From assembly GCA_003242685.1 (NCBI GenBank), contig QGVD01000015.1, positions 1-59,586 on the forward strand: a stretch of 59,586 nt of DNA. Reading direction: 5' to 3'. Numbering within the stretch: the stretch's first letter is position 1; every line of letters starts with the position of its first letter. The notes under the pieces were generated by a model. The model searched no databases, was not told the origin of the DNA, and saw only the letters and a list, made by a program, of their open reading frames with translations. The stretch is from Pseudomonadota bacterium (GTDB lineage: Bacteria > Pseudomonadota > Gammaproteobacteria > Steroidobacterales > Steroidobacteraceae). A program made the translations under genes and the position numbers. This document shows, one piece after another, positions 14,192-23,191 of this stretch.

Positions 14192-15618
14192 GGACGCTGC
14201 GACGCATAGGATGCGGTCTGCTCGCCGCGTGCGCCGTCCAGCTCGCGGCGTTCGGCCAGGAGCCCGCGCCGCTCGGTCAGGTGATCGACGACTACGTTCG
14301 CGAGGGTCTGCGCTCGAACCTCGCGCTGCGCTCCGAGTCGCTGGAAGTGGAGCGTCAGCTCGCGGCGCTCGATCAGGCACGCGCCCGTTTTCTGCCGACC
14401 ATCGCCTTCGAGGCGCGCTACTCGCGCGCCGACGGCGGACGGCAGATCGATTTCCCGGTGGGCACGCTCCTCAATCCTGTGTACAGCACGCTCAACGAGC
14501 TGCTCGCGGCACAGGGACGCGGCACGCCTTTTGCGCCCATCGAGGACCAGACGTTCGATTTCCTCCGCGAGCGCGAGCAGGACACGCGTCTCACGCTGCG
14601 GCAGCCGATCTACGCGCCGGCGATTCCCGCGGCAGTGCGCGCACAGCGCGCGCTCCTCGAGTCCGCGCAGTTCGGCCGCGTCGCGCTCGCGCGGCGTCTC
14701 AAGCGCGACATCACGGTCGCCTATCTCGACTGGCTGCGCGCGTCGCGCGCGGTGGAGATCGTGCAGGCGAGCCTCGAGCTCCTGGAGGAGAACCTGCGCG
14801 TCAACGAATCGCTGTTCCGCAACGGCAAGCTCACTCAGGATCAGGTGCTGCGCGCCCGCGCGGAGCTCCTCGAAGTCGAGCAGCAGCTCCGCGAGGCACG
14901 CGACGCGGTCGCTCAGGCGCAGAGCTACGTGAACTTCCTGCTCAATCGTTCTCTCGACGAGCCGCTGCGTGCCGCGGTCATCGAACGCGAGATCGAGCGT
15001 ACCACTCAGGATCTCGCGGCGCTGCGCGCCGCCGCGCTCGCGAACCGCCCCGAGCTCGATCAGCTCGAAAGCGCCGCGAAAGCCGCGCAGGCGCGCGAGC
15101 ACCTCGCGCGCGCAGCGCTCAAACCCACGCTGTCACTCGGGGTCGACGGCGGGATTCAGGGCGAGGAGTATGGCTTCGGCAGCGGCCGCAACTTCGGAAT
15201 GATCTCGCTCCTCCTGCAGTGGGAGCTCTTCGACGGTGGAGCCCGGCGCGCCGAGGTGCGCAGCGCACGCGCCGCGGCCCGCCAGGCCGAGACCCGGCGC
15301 GACGAGCTCGCGCAGCAGATCCAGCTCGAAGTCCAGCAGGCGCTCGACCGCCTGCAGACCGCAGCCGATTCGCTCGCCATCGCGGAGGCGCGCCTCGAAG
15401 CCGCACAGGCCGGTTTCCGCATCGCGAGCCGCAAGCGCGACGAAGGCGTGATCAGCCAGGTGGAGTTCATCGACGCGCGCAGCGCCCTCACGCGCGCCGA
15501 GCTCAATCTCAACCTCACCCGCTTCGAGCTGCTCTCGCGGCAGGCGGAGCTCGATTACGCAACGGCGGCAGGCCCGCTGCCCCTCGATCTGGCAGGTCCT
15601 GCCATGGAAGGACGGTGA
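14188..15618 (+). CDS. TolC-family outer membrane efflux protein
   Basis: A 476-residue outer membrane channel of the RND efflux system. The signal peptide spans about residues 1-24. Two repeated OEP halves follow, rich in long amphipathic helices, e.g. SLELLEENLRVNESLFRNGK and ADSLAIAEARLEAAQAGF. A C-terminal EFIDARSALTRAELNL segment is typical. It is the first structural gene of the operon, overlapping tetR by ATGA, and the next gene starts 2 bp after its stop. Confidence 0.93.
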   Translation: MRTLRRIGCGLLAACAVQLAAFGQEPAPLGQVIDDYVREGLRSNLALRSESLEVERQLAALDQARARFLPTIAFEARYSRADGGRQIDFPVGTLLNPVYSTLNELLAAQGRGTPFAPIEDQTFDFLREREQDTRLTLRQPIYAPAIPAAVRAQRALLESAQFGRVALARRLKRDITVAYLDWLRASRAVEIVQASLELLEENLRVNESLFRNGKLTQDQVLRARAELLEVEQQLREARDAVAQAQSYVNFLLNRSLDEPLRAAVIEREIERTTQDLAALRAAALANRPELDQLESAAKAAQAREHLARAALKPTLSLGVDGGIQGEEYGFGSGRNFGMISLLLQWELFDGGARRAEVRSARAAARQAETRRDELAQQIQLEVQQALDRLQTAADSLAIAEARLEAAQAGFRIASRKRDEGVISQVEFIDARSALTRAELNLNLTRFELLSRQAELDYATAAGPLPLDLAGPAMEGR

Positions 15619-15619
15619 C

Positions 15620-16693
15620 ATGACGCGCCTGCAGTTCCACATTCCCTTCGTCTGTGCGGTGCTGCTCCTCGGAGCCTGCGCTCGGGAGACCGCCGAGATC
15701 GCTCCGCGTCCCACGCCGGTGCGTGTGCAGCCCGCCGTTGCAGGACCTGCAAGCCCCGCCATCGAGACGAACGGCATCGTCGCGACGCGCGACGAGCTGC
15801 GGCTGTCGTTCCTCGTCGGCGGCGTGATCGCGCGCATCGACGTCGAGGCCGGTCAGACCGTCCGCGCCGGCCAGCAGCTTGCGACGCTGGAGCTCACGGA
15901 TATCGATGCACAGGTCGCGCAGGCGCGCCAGCTCGCCGAGCAGGCACAGCGCGAGCTCGAGCGGGGTGAGCGGCTGCACGCCGATCAGGTGATCAGTCTC
16001 GAGCAGCTCGAGCAGCTCCGCACGCAGGCGGCTCTGCGCCGCGCGCAGCTCGAAAGTGCACGCTTCAACCGTCGCCACGCCGTCATCGTCGCACCGCGCG
16101 ACGGCGTCGTGCTGCGTCGTCTTGCCGAAGACGGCGAAACGGTCGCCGCGGGTCAGCCGGTGCTCGTGCTCGGCGCACGCGACCGCGGCTACATCGTGCG
16201 CGCCGCCCTGGCGGATCGCGAGCTGGTGCAGCTCTCCATCGGCGACCCGGCAGAGATCCGTCTCGATGCCTGGCCGGGCACGGTGTTCTCCGGCCGCGTC
16301 GTGGAGCTCGCGCGCGCCGCCGACGAGCGCAGCGGACTGTTTCCGATCGAGGTCCAGATCGACGACCCGCCGCCGGGCATCGCAAGCGGGCTGGTGGCGA
16401 AGCTCTCCATCTCGCCGACCGTTGCCCGTGAGCGGCAGCTCACTCACGTGCCGATCGACGCCGTCGTCGAAGGCGAGGGCCGCACGGCGAGCGTGTTCGT
16501 CGCGCACGACGGCCATGCGCAACGTCGCTCCGTGCAGATCGCCTTCTTCTCCGGCGACTCGGTCGCGCTCGCAGGCGGTCTCGAGCCCGGCGAGCCGGTC
16601 GTGACGGCAGGCGCGCTCTACCTCGAGGACGGCGCACCCATCGAGATCGTCGACGATCCGCAGATCGCCGCGGAAGCGTCGGCGGGAAGCTGA
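15620..16693 (+). CDS. RND efflux periplasmic adaptor (membrane fusion) lipoprotein
   Basis: A 357-residue adaptor joining the pump to the TolC-like channel. Lipobox LGAC with Cys20. A biotinyl-lipoyl-like half precedes the hairpin (VGGVIARIDVEAGQTVRAGQ), followed by a coiled-coil hairpin (~residues 95-145) and the second lipoyl half with APRDGVVLRRLAEDGETV. Beta-barrel and membrane-proximal domains follow. It sits between channel and pump genes, 49 bp before the latter. Confidence 0.93.
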   Translation: MTRLQFHIPFVCAVLLLGACARETAEIAPRPTPVRVQPAVAGPASPAIETNGIVATRDELRLSFLVGGVIARIDVEAGQTVRAGQQLATLELTDIDAQVAQARQLAEQAQRELERGERLHADQVISLEQLEQLRTQAALRRAQLESARFNRRHAVIVAPRDGVVLRRLAEDGETVAAGQPVLVLGARDRGYIVRAALADRELVQLSIGDPAEIRLDAWPGTVFSGRVVELARAADERSGLFPIEVQIDDPPPGIASGLVAKLSISPTVARERQLTHVPIDAVVEGEGRTASVFVAHDGHAQRRSVQIAFFSGDSVALAGGLEPGEPVVTAGALYLEDGAPIEIVDDPQIAAEASAGS

Positions 16694-16742
16694 GCCGCCG
16701 GACGTACGGCATCGAACCGGGAGATCCGGCAGGGAGCGCATC

Positions 16743-19700
16743 ATGTCGCTGCTCGAGTTTCCGATCCGCCGCTACCCGTTCACGCTCGTCGTGTTCCTGT
16801 GCCTCGTGGTGCTGGGGTGGTACGCGTTCCTCAGCGTCCCGCGCGAGGAGGATCCGCATCTCGAGGTGGCGGCGTTCTTCATCACCGCGATCTATCCGGG
16901 CGCCGATCCGCGCGATCTCGAGCGCCTCGTGGCGAAGCCCATCGAGGACCGAATCACCGAGCTCGACGACGTCAAGCGCATCGAATCGACGATCAGCGAC
17001 GGCGTGGCCTTCGTCGCCGTGGAGTTCGCCGCGCAAGCGGACGAGGACGCGAAGTACGACGAGGTCACGCGCGAGATCAACGCGCTGCGGCCGGAGCTTC
17101 CCGCGGAAGTCGCCTCCATCGAGATCCGCAAGGCGAGCCCGGCCATGGTCAACATCGTGCAGATCGCGCTCGTTTCCGAGGACGCGCCGTATCCGGAGCT
17201 CGAGGACTACGCGCGCGATCTGCGCGACGCGATCAAGAACGTCGACGGCATTCGGTCCGCGGAAGTCTGGGCGCTTCCGCAGCGCGAGCTGCGCGTGGAG
17301 CTCGACCTCCTGCGGATGAGCGAACTCGGCATCGCGCCTGCGCGCGTCGTGCAGGCGCTGCAGAGCGAGAACGCGAACATCCCGGCGGGCTTCGTCGATC
17401 TCGGCCCGCGCACCTTCAGTCTCAAGACTTCGGGCAGCTACTCGTCGCTCGACGAGGTGCGCGACACGGTCGTCGCCGCGGTCGATGGACGGATCGTGCG
17501 GGTGCGCGACATCGCGCGCGTGAGCTGGGAGACGCAGCCCTACAGCTACATCGGCCGCTTCAACGGCAAGCGGGCCGTGTTCGTCACGGCGAATCAGAAG
17601 GAGGGCTACAACATCCTGCGGGTGCGCGAGGCGCTCGCGAAGACCCTCGACAGCTTCGAGAGAACGCTGCCGAAGCGCATCAGACTCGAGCGCGGTTTCG
17701 ATCAGGCGCGCAACGTCGAGGCCCGGCTCGCGCGGCTCTACACGGACTTCTGCATCGCGATCTCGCTCGTGCTCCTCACGCTCCTGCCGCTCGGCTGGCG
17801 CGCGGCGGGGATCGTGATGGTGTCCATTCCGCTGTCGCTCTGCTTCGGCATCGCGGTCCTGTACTTCCTCGGCTACTCGCTGAACCAGATCTCGATCGCG
17901 GGCTGTGTGGTCGCGCTGGGTCTCCTGGTGGACGACTCCATCGTGGTCGTCGAGAACATCGCGCGCCATCTGCGCGAAGGGAAATCACGCGTCGCGGCGG
18001 CCATCGATGGCACGCGGCAGATCTTCGTCGCCATCCTCGGCTGCACCGCGACGCTGATCTTCGCCTTCGTGCCGCTCATGGCGCTGCCGGGCAATCCCGG
18101 CAAGTTCATCCGCGTGCTGCCCACGACCGTCATCGCCACCATCGTGGGTTCGCTCCTCATCGCGCTCTTCATCATTCCGTTCCTGGCCAGCCGGCTGCTG
18201 AAGGAGAACGAGGACCCGCACGGCAACCGCCTGCTGCAGCGGGTGATGGATGCGATCCATCGCTACTACCGCCCCGCGCTGCACTACTGCCTGCAGCGGC
18301 CGAAGGCCACCGCGCTGGTCGCCATCGGCGGCTCTCTCGCCGTCTCGGCGGTGCTGATTCCGATCATCGGGACGAGTCTCTTCCCGAAGGCGGACACGCC
18401 GCAGTTCCTGATCTCGATCGAGACGCCGAACGGAACGAGTCTCGAGCGCACCGACGAGGTGTTGCGCTTCGTCGAGGCGCAGCTCGCCGCCAATCCGGAG
18501 GTGAAGAGCTGGTTCGCGAACCTCGGGCACGGCAACCCGCAGGTCTACTACAACCACATCACCCGCCGTGACGCCGCGCATTACGCCGAGGTGTTCGTGC
18601 AGCTCCACGAGTACGACACGCGCCGGACGCCGCTCATGCTCGACGAGCTGCGGGCGAAGCTCGACCGCTATCCGGGCGCGCGCATCCAGGTGAAGGAGTT
18701 CGTCAACGGCATTCCGATCAGCGCCCCGATCTCGGTGCGCGTGGTCGGCCCGGATCTCGAAACGATCGAGGAGCTCGCCGCGCGCGTCGAGCGGCTGCTC
18801 GAGACCACGCCCGGCACGCGCGACGTGCAGAATCCGCTCAAGGTCTCGCGCACGAACCTGCGTCTCGCCGTCGACACGCAGAAGGCGAGCCTGCTCGGCG
18901 TGCCGACCGTTGAGTTCGATCGCGCGGTGCGCCTGTCGGTGTCGGGACTGCCCGTCGGCACGTTCAAGGATGCGGACGGCGAGCAGTACGACATCGTCGT
19001 GCGCACGCCGATCGGCACCCGGGCCGATCTCGGCGCCCTGAATCAGGTCCGCGTGCCGTCGCTCTCGGGCGCGGCGCTTCCCATCTCGCAGCTCGCGACG
19101 CTGGAGTTCGAGAAGGCGCCGACGGTGATCCAGCGCTGGCAGCGCCAGCGTGCGGCGACGATCGACGCCGACGTGCAGCGCGGCTTCAACACCGCGAAGG
19201 TGACGGCGGACGTCGTGCGCCGCCTCGACGCGATGGACTGGCCGCCGGGGTACGGCTACTCGCTCGGCGGCGAAGCGGAATCGAGTGCGGAGTCCTTCAG
19301 CGGCATCGGCACGGCGATCATCGTCGCGCTGTTCGGGATCTTCGCGATCCTCGTGCTCGAGTTCGGCAGCTTCAAGTCGACGCTGATCGTGCTCACCGTG
19401 GTACCGCTCGGCGTGCTCGGCGGTCTGGTGATGCTGCTCCTCACCGGCAACACCATCTCGTTCACCGCCAGCATCGGGTTCATCGCCCTCATCGGCATCG
19501 AGATCAAGAACTCGATCCTGCTGGTCGACTTCACGAACCAGCTCCGCGAGCAGGGCGTTCCGCTCGACGAGGCGATCGAGCGCGCCGGCGAGATCCGCTT
19601 CCTGCCGATCCTGCTCACCTCGGCCACCGCGATCGGCGGACTCCTGCCGCTCGCCGTGCAGAACATCGGTCTCTATTCACCCATGGCGTGGGTCATCATC

Positions 19701-19832
19701 GGCGGGCTCATCACCTCGACGCTGCTCGCGCGGCTGGTGACCCCGGTGATGTACCGGCTCATTCCGCCCGAGATTCACCCTGTCGCTGCTCACGCCGGAG
19801 GCGCCGTCCGGCCGGCGCAGCAACCGGCGTGA
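16743..19832 (+). CDS. RND family efflux pump
   Basis: A 1029-residue proton-driven inner membrane pump. The N-terminal FPIRRYPFTLVVFLCLVVLGW helix is followed by two large periplasmic loops and twelve predicted membrane segments. The proton-relay Asp pair is in GLLVDDSIVVVENIARHL. PREEDPHLEVAAFFITAIYP near residue 40 is typical of AcrB-like/HAE-type pumps lacking metal-efflux signatures. With the upstream channel and adaptor it forms a complete tripartite exporter. Substrate range cannot be read; drugs, solvents or natural toxins are likely. Confidence 0.95.
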   Translation: MSLLEFPIRRYPFTLVVFLCLVVLGWYAFLSVPREEDPHLEVAAFFITAIYPGADPRDLERLVAKPIEDRITELDDVKRIESTISDGVAFVAVEFAAQADEDAKYDEVTREINALRPELPAEVASIEIRKASPAMVNIVQIALVSEDAPYPELEDYARDLRDAIKNVDGIRSAEVWALPQRELRVELDLLRMSELGIAPARVVQALQSENANIPAGFVDLGPRTFSLKTSGSYSSLDEVRDTVVAAVDGRIVRVRDIARVSWETQPYSYIGRFNGKRAVFVTANQKEGYNILRVREALAKTLDSFERTLPKRIRLERGFDQARNVEARLARLYTDFCIAISLVLLTLLPLGWRAAGIVMVSIPLSLCFGIAVLYFLGYSLNQISIAGCVVALGLLVDDSIVVVENIARHLREGKSRVAAAIDGTRQIFVAILGCTATLIFAFVPLMALPGNPGKFIRVLPTTVIATIVGSLLIALFIIPFLASRLLKENEDPHGNRLLQRVMDAIHRYYRPALHYCLQRPKATALVAIGGSLAVSAVLIPIIGTSLFPKADTPQFLISIETPNGTSLERTDEVLRFVEAQLAANPEVKSWFANLGHGNPQVYYNHITRRDAAHYAEVFVQLHEYDTRRTPLMLDELRAKLDRYPGARIQVKEFVNGIPISAPISVRVVGPDLETIEELAARVERLLETTPGTRDVQNPLKVSRTNLRLAVDTQKASLLGVPTVEFDRAVRLSVSGLPVGTFKDADGEQYDIVVRTPIGTRADLGALNQVRVPSLSGAALPISQLATLEFEKAPTVIQRWQRQRAATIDADVQRGFNTAKVTADVVRRLDAMDWPPGYGYSLGGEAESSAESFSGIGTAIIVALFGIFAILVLEFGSFKSTLIVLTVVPLGVLGGLVMLLLTGNTISFTASIGFIALIGIEIKNSILLVDFTNQLREQGVPLDEAIERAGEIRFLPILLTSATAIGGLLPLAVQNIGLYSPMAWVIIGGLITSTLLARLVTPVMYRLIPPEIHPVAAHAGGAVRPAQQPA

Positions 19833-19977
19833 CGCGCGTCACGGGCGCGGCGGAAGAGCGTCGCAGTCTGCGGTGCAGGCGCGCCGCATGCCCTGACGCG
19901 GCCTGCGCGGTTGCAGGCGTCGCACGTTTCGGAAAGGGGCATTTCGCTCCCGCGCGCCGCGCGTGTACCCTCGAAGC

Positions 19978-21039
19978 ATGTCCGTGACCAATCCGAGGGG
20001 ATCGGCCCAGCGCCTCGACGAGCTGCGGTGCCGGCATTCGTTCGGGCAGGAAGTCGTGCGCCCCGGCGAGCGCCGGACCCTGTGGGTTGCGGTGCTCACG
20101 GCCGTGACCATGCTGGTGGAGATCGCGGCCGGGCTCCTGTTCGGCTCCATCGCGCTGCTCGCCGACGGCCTGCACATGGCCTCACACACGGCCGCGCTCG
20201 GTATCGCGGTCGGCGCGTACATCGTCGCGCGGCGGCTCGCGAGCGACCGGCGATTCAGCTTCGGCACGGGCAAGGTCAATGCGCTCGCCGGATTCACGAG
20301 CGCCCTGATGCTCGCCGGCTTCGCCGCGCTCATGGCCTGGGAAAGCCTGCTGCGCTTCATTCAGCCGGTCGAGATCGCCTACCAGCAGGCGCTTGGCGTC
20401 GCGACGCTCGGGCTCGTCGTCAACGCGATCAGCGCGCTGATTCTCGCCTCCGGCGGGCACGATCACGGACACGCGCATCACGGTGGTCACGGCCACGCAC
20501 ACTCACATCACGGTGCTCACGCGCACGACCACGATCCCGCGCACGAGACGCGGGAATCGACGCACCGGAAACTGCTGCGCGGCGACGGTCACCGGCACGG
20601 CGATCACAATCTGCGGGCCGCGTATCTGCACGTGCTCGCCGATGCGCTGACGTCGGTGCTCGCGATCGTCGCGCTGCTCGGCGCGTGGCTCTACGGCTGG
20701 GTGTGGCTCGACCCCGTGATGGGAATCGTCGGCGCGCTGCTGGTGGGGATCTGGTCGTGGAATCTCGTTCGCGAAACCGCGCGTGTCCTGCTCGATCGGG
20801 AAGCGCCCGATGCCGTGCGCGATGCGGTAGTCCGCGCCGTCGAGGACGACTCGACGAACGTCGCGGATCTCCACATGTGGTCGATCGGACCGGGGATCTA
20901 CACGCTGATCCTGGCCGTGCGCACGCCGCGGCCGCGGCCGCCCGAGGATTACAAGGCGCGCCTCCCCGCCGATCTCGGGATCGTCCATCCCATCATCGAG
21001 GTCCGGCAGGCCGGGAACCCGGCCGCCGCGCAGAGCTGA
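19978..21039 (+). CDS. dmeF: DmeF-like cation diffusion facilitator (Co/Ni efflux)
   Basis: A 353-residue inner membrane metal/proton antiporter with six membrane segments. The metal-site motifs are in LADGLHMASHTAAL (helix 2) and HVLADALTS (helix 5). A long His-rich loop (about 15 His between residues 160 and 205) separates helices 4 and 5. RFSFGTGKVNALAGF and the MGIVGALL region match the DmeF group that exports cobalt and nickel. No DmeR-like regulator gene adjoins it. ATG 19978 is preferred over GTG 19963. Confidence 0.88.
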   Translation: MSVTNPRGSAQRLDELRCRHSFGQEVVRPGERRTLWVAVLTAVTMLVEIAAGLLFGSIALLADGLHMASHTAALGIAVGAYIVARRLASDRRFSFGTGKVNALAGFTSALMLAGFAALMAWESLLRFIQPVEIAYQQALGVATLGLVVNAISALILASGGHDHGHAHHGGHGHAHSHHGAHAHDHDPAHETRESTHRKLLRGDGHRHGDHNLRAAYLHVLADALTSVLAIVALLGAWLYGWVWLDPVMGIVGALLVGIWSWNLVRETARVLLDREAPDAVRDAVVRAVEDDSTNVADLHMWSIGPGIYTLILAVRTPRPRPPEDYKARLPADLGIVHPIIEVRQAGNPAAAQS

Positions 21040-21058
21040 GCCCCGCCAGGGAGCAGGC

Positions 21059-21547
21059 CTACTGCCCAGCCCCCTGCTGAAGCGCTGCCAGCCGCACCGT
21101 CGACCCTGCTGCCTCGGGCTCCTCGATGCCGATGATGCCTGCGGCCCAGTGGATGACCGGCCGCACACGCGGCGAGGCGAGCTCGAGCGCCTCTTCGATG
21201 TCGACCCAGCGCCACTCGTGGTGCTCCGGCTGCCCGAGCTCGGGCCGCACGGGAAGCGTCACGTCGGCAGTGGACGTCTCGGCGAGGTAATAGCGGGCGA
21301 TCTTGTTGCGGCTGTAGGGCGCCGTCTCGTAACAGACTTCGCCCCAGGTGAATCGCAGGTCCTCGATGAGGGTCTCTTCGACCACTTCTCGGCGGGCGGC
21401 AACGAGCGGGTCCTCGCCCGGCTCCACCAGACCCTTGGGGAAATCCCAGTTCCGGTAGGCACGCAGCAGCAGGAACCGCCACCCCTCAGGCGTACGCCGC
21501 ACCACCACGACGCCCGCAGAGAGGCGTGGAGTGCGTAGCGCCTTCAT
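21059..21547 (-). CDS. Nudix hydrolase
   Basis: A 162-residue pyrophosphohydrolase. The Nudix box GLVEPGEDPLVAARREVVEE is intact for all catalytic Glu/Arg positions; the Gly near its end is Leu. The N-terminal SAGVVVVRRTPEGWRFLLL and the WDFPKG lead-in are like diadenosine tetraphosphate hydrolases and RppH relatives. Cytosolic; substrate undetermined. Convergent with dmeF (19-bp gap). Its start lies next to the structured RNA region, so the two may share regulatory DNA. Confidence 0.88.
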   Translation of the reverse strand: MKALRTPRLSAGVVVVRRTPEGWRFLLLRAYRNWDFPKGLVEPGEDPLVAARREVVEETLIEDLRFTWGEVCYETAPYSRNKIARYYLAETSTADVTLPVRPELGQPEHHEWRWVDIEEALELASPRVRPVIHWAAGIIGIEEPEAAGSTVRLAALQQGAGQ

Positions 21548-21573
21548 TTGTCCGCCCCGTCGCCTTGGGCGAC

Positions 21574-21766
21574 GGATCCCCGTTCCGCGCCCTGCCCGCT
21601 ACATGGGCAGGGCCCGATACTGTCGCTGGACGGCATGTCCTTCTCGGTTGTGCAGGTGCTCGAAGGGCACCCGGATCAGCCTCCGGACGGCGTGAACGGC
21701 ACGCCGGCCCGGGGGTTCCCGGTTCAAGGATAGCAGGGGTTGGCGGAGGATGCCGCCTGGGGGGCC
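21574..21766 (+). ncRNA. ssrS: candidate 6S RNA
   Basis: A 311-bp gene-free gap holds a GC-rich segment that can fold as a long rod. GGATCCCC (21574-21581) pairs with GGGGGGCC (21759-21766), and CGC..CCCTGC (21586-21595) with GCAGGG....GCG (21733-21745). The 5' strand has GGGCAGGGCCCGATACTG, resembling the 6S template for product RNA, and the 3' strand has GGTTCAAGGATAGCAG, resembling the conserved GGUUCAAGG element. The ~193-nt length fits. Against it: a strong local hairpin (21589-21613), no clear promoter, no ygfA/zapA neighbour. A leader RNA on either strand is the alternative. Confidence 0.5.
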
Positions 21767-21858
21767 GACCGGCCTGCCAGGCTCTAGACACAGTCTACGC
21801 CGCGGCGGTTACGTTCTGGCGAACGGCCGCCGCGGCGCGACTGCGGAGGGGGGACCTG

Positions 21859-22422
21859 TCAGGCAGCCGCCGCCTGTGCCCGGGCGGCGCTCGCCTCGTA
21901 CTCGAGCACGCCGGCCACGGCGTGGATCACCGCCGCGATGCGCACGGCGCTCTGGATGGCCTCGCGCGTCACCTCGTGCTGGCGCAGCACGCGCTCGTGC
22001 GAGGAGACGCACAGACCGCAGCCGTTGATCGCGGACACCGCGAGCGACAGCAGCTCGAAAGTCGTCTTGTCGATGCCCGGATTGCCGATCACGTTCATGC
22101 GCAGGCGCGCGGGCATCTGCTTGTACTCCGGATCCTCCACGAGGTGGAGGAAGCGGTAGTAGATGTTGTTCATGCCCATGATCGCCGCCGCGGCGCGCGC
22201 GGCGTTGACATGGCTCGCATCGAGGTGGGCGCTCGCGATCGCCTCGATGTCGCGCGCGAGCGCCGTGTTCCGCGCAGCGATCGCCGACGCGAGCGCGACG
22301 GCCCAGATCTGCTGCTCGGTGAGGCCCGGCGCACCGCTCGGCGAGAGCACCGTACCCAGGTTGAGTTTCAGGTCGCGCGCGTAGTCGGGCAGCGCGTCGC
22401 GAATGGTGTCGAGAGTCGTCAT
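21859..22422 (-). CDS. ahpD: alkyl hydroperoxide reductase AhpD
   Basis: A 187-residue all-helical disulfide reductase that recycles AhpC. The active-site motif is GCGLC (Cys135, Cys138), followed by SSHE with the proton-relay His142. Sequence and pairing with AhpC resemble the mycobacterial AhpC/AhpD system, where AhpD replaces AhpF as the electron donor. It lies 96 bp downstream of ahpC in the same direction, separated by a strong hairpin. Confidence 0.95.
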   Translation of the reverse strand: MTTLDTIRDALPDYARDLKLNLGTVLSPSGAPGLTEQQIWAVALASAIAARNTALARDIEAIASAHLDASHVNAARAAAAIMGMNNIYYRFLHLVEDPEYKQMPARLRMNVIGNPGIDKTTFELLSLAVSAINGCGLCVSSHERVLRQHEVTREAIQSAVRIAAVIHAVAGVLEYEASAARAQAAAA

Positions 22423-22448
22423 CGTCGATGCTCCTCGTTGCGGGAAGT

Positions 22449-22473
22449 GCCCGCGGGCATCGCGCCCGCGGGC
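22449..22473 (-). promoter_or_regulatory. 10-bp hairpin between ahpC and ahpD
   Basis: Two copies of the self-complementary decamer GCCCGCGGGC are separated by five bases, giving a perfect 10-bp stem. No T-tract follows on either strand. Placed between two co-directional genes, it could stabilise the ahpC message, cause partial termination or tune the ahpC:ahpD ratio. Confidence 0.55.
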
Positions 22474-22518
22474 CTTCGCGTAGTACGCCAGTCGGTCAGT
22501 CTCGGGGACTCACCCTGA

Positions 22519-23058
22519 TCAGGCGACCTTCAGCGTCTCCTGACCCTTCTCCCAGCCGCACGGGCACAGCTCGTCCGTCTGGAGCGCGTCGAGAACGCGC
22601 AGCACCTCTTCGGGGTTGCGGCCGACGTTGAGGTCGGTGACGTAGACGAAACGGATGATGCCGTTCGGGTCCACGATGTACGCCGCACGCTGCGCGACGC
22701 CTTCCGCCGGATCGAGGATGCCGAGGGCCGTCGAGAGCTCCCGCCTGATGTCAGAGAGCATCGGGAACGGCAGGTCCTTCAGGTCCTCGTGGTTGCGCCG
22801 CCAGGCAAGGTGCACGTACTCGCTGTCGATGCTCACACCGAGGATCTGTGCGTCGCGATCCTTGAACTCGCGGTCGAGCTTGCCGAAGCCGGCGATCTCC
22901 GTCGGGCACACGAAGGTGAAGTCCTTCGGCCAGAAGAAGACGACGAGCCACTTGCCCGGGAAGCTGTTCCGGTCGAACGTCTGGAACGCGTTCTTCATGT
23001 CCGTCGAGACGACGCCGGTCAGCTTGAACTCCGGAAACTTCTGTCCAACACCCAGCAT
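22519..23058 (-). CDS. ahpC: peroxiredoxin AhpC
   Basis: A 179-residue typical 2-Cys peroxiredoxin that reduces H2O2, organic peroxides and possibly peroxynitrite in the cytosol. The peroxidatic cysteine is Cys51 in FTFVCPTE. Resolving cysteines are in CPCGW (165 and 167), the AhpD-dependent type. ATG 23058 follows a TAGGAGG ribosome site; the longer in-frame extension upstream is not coding. Divergent from oxyR with a tandem OxyR site between, so it is very likely induced by peroxide. Confidence 0.96.
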   Translation of the reverse strand: MLGVGQKFPEFKLTGVVSTDMKNAFQTFDRNSFPGKWLVVFFWPKDFTFVCPTEIAGFGKLDREFKDRDAQILGVSIDSEYVHLAWRRNHEDLKDLPFPMLSDIRRELSTALGILDPAEGVAQRAAYIVDPNGIIRFVYVTDLNVGRNPEEVLRVLDALQTDELCPCGWEKGQETLKVA

Positions 23059-23139
23059 TTTCGTGATTCCTCCTAAAGGGTTCGTATCGGTTCCTCGCGG
23101 GTCGGAGCGCATGATGCGTCCCGCCGCTTAATTGGTCCA

Positions 23140-23178
23140 ATCGATTGACCTTATAATTTCGATAGACATGCTCTATCG
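23140..23178. promoter_or_regulatory. tandem OxyR-binding site between ahpC and oxyR
   Basis: Two OxyR half-site pairs of the ATAGnTnnnAnCTAT type are spaced 22 bp apart. The downstream one (23162-23176) has perfect ATAG and CTAT arms and lies in the near-perfect palindrome CGATAGA-CATGC-TCTATCG (23160-23178). The upstream one (23140-23154, ATCG...TTAT) is weaker. A perfect TATAAT (23152-23157) lies in the site and suits an autoregulated oxyR promoter. Confidence 0.82.
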
Positions 23179-23191
23179 AATGGGGCCGCCG

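Noticed and set aside
16440..17969. 509-residue minus-strand ORF opposite the RND pump
   Set aside because: Shadow; it spans the end of the adaptor and the start of the pump gene.
21589..21613. Perfect 9-bp hairpin with loop GCTACAT as a terminator for the Nudix gene
   Set aside because: No T-tract follows on either strand and it lies upstream, not downstream, of the Nudix gene; treated as part of the structured RNA region.
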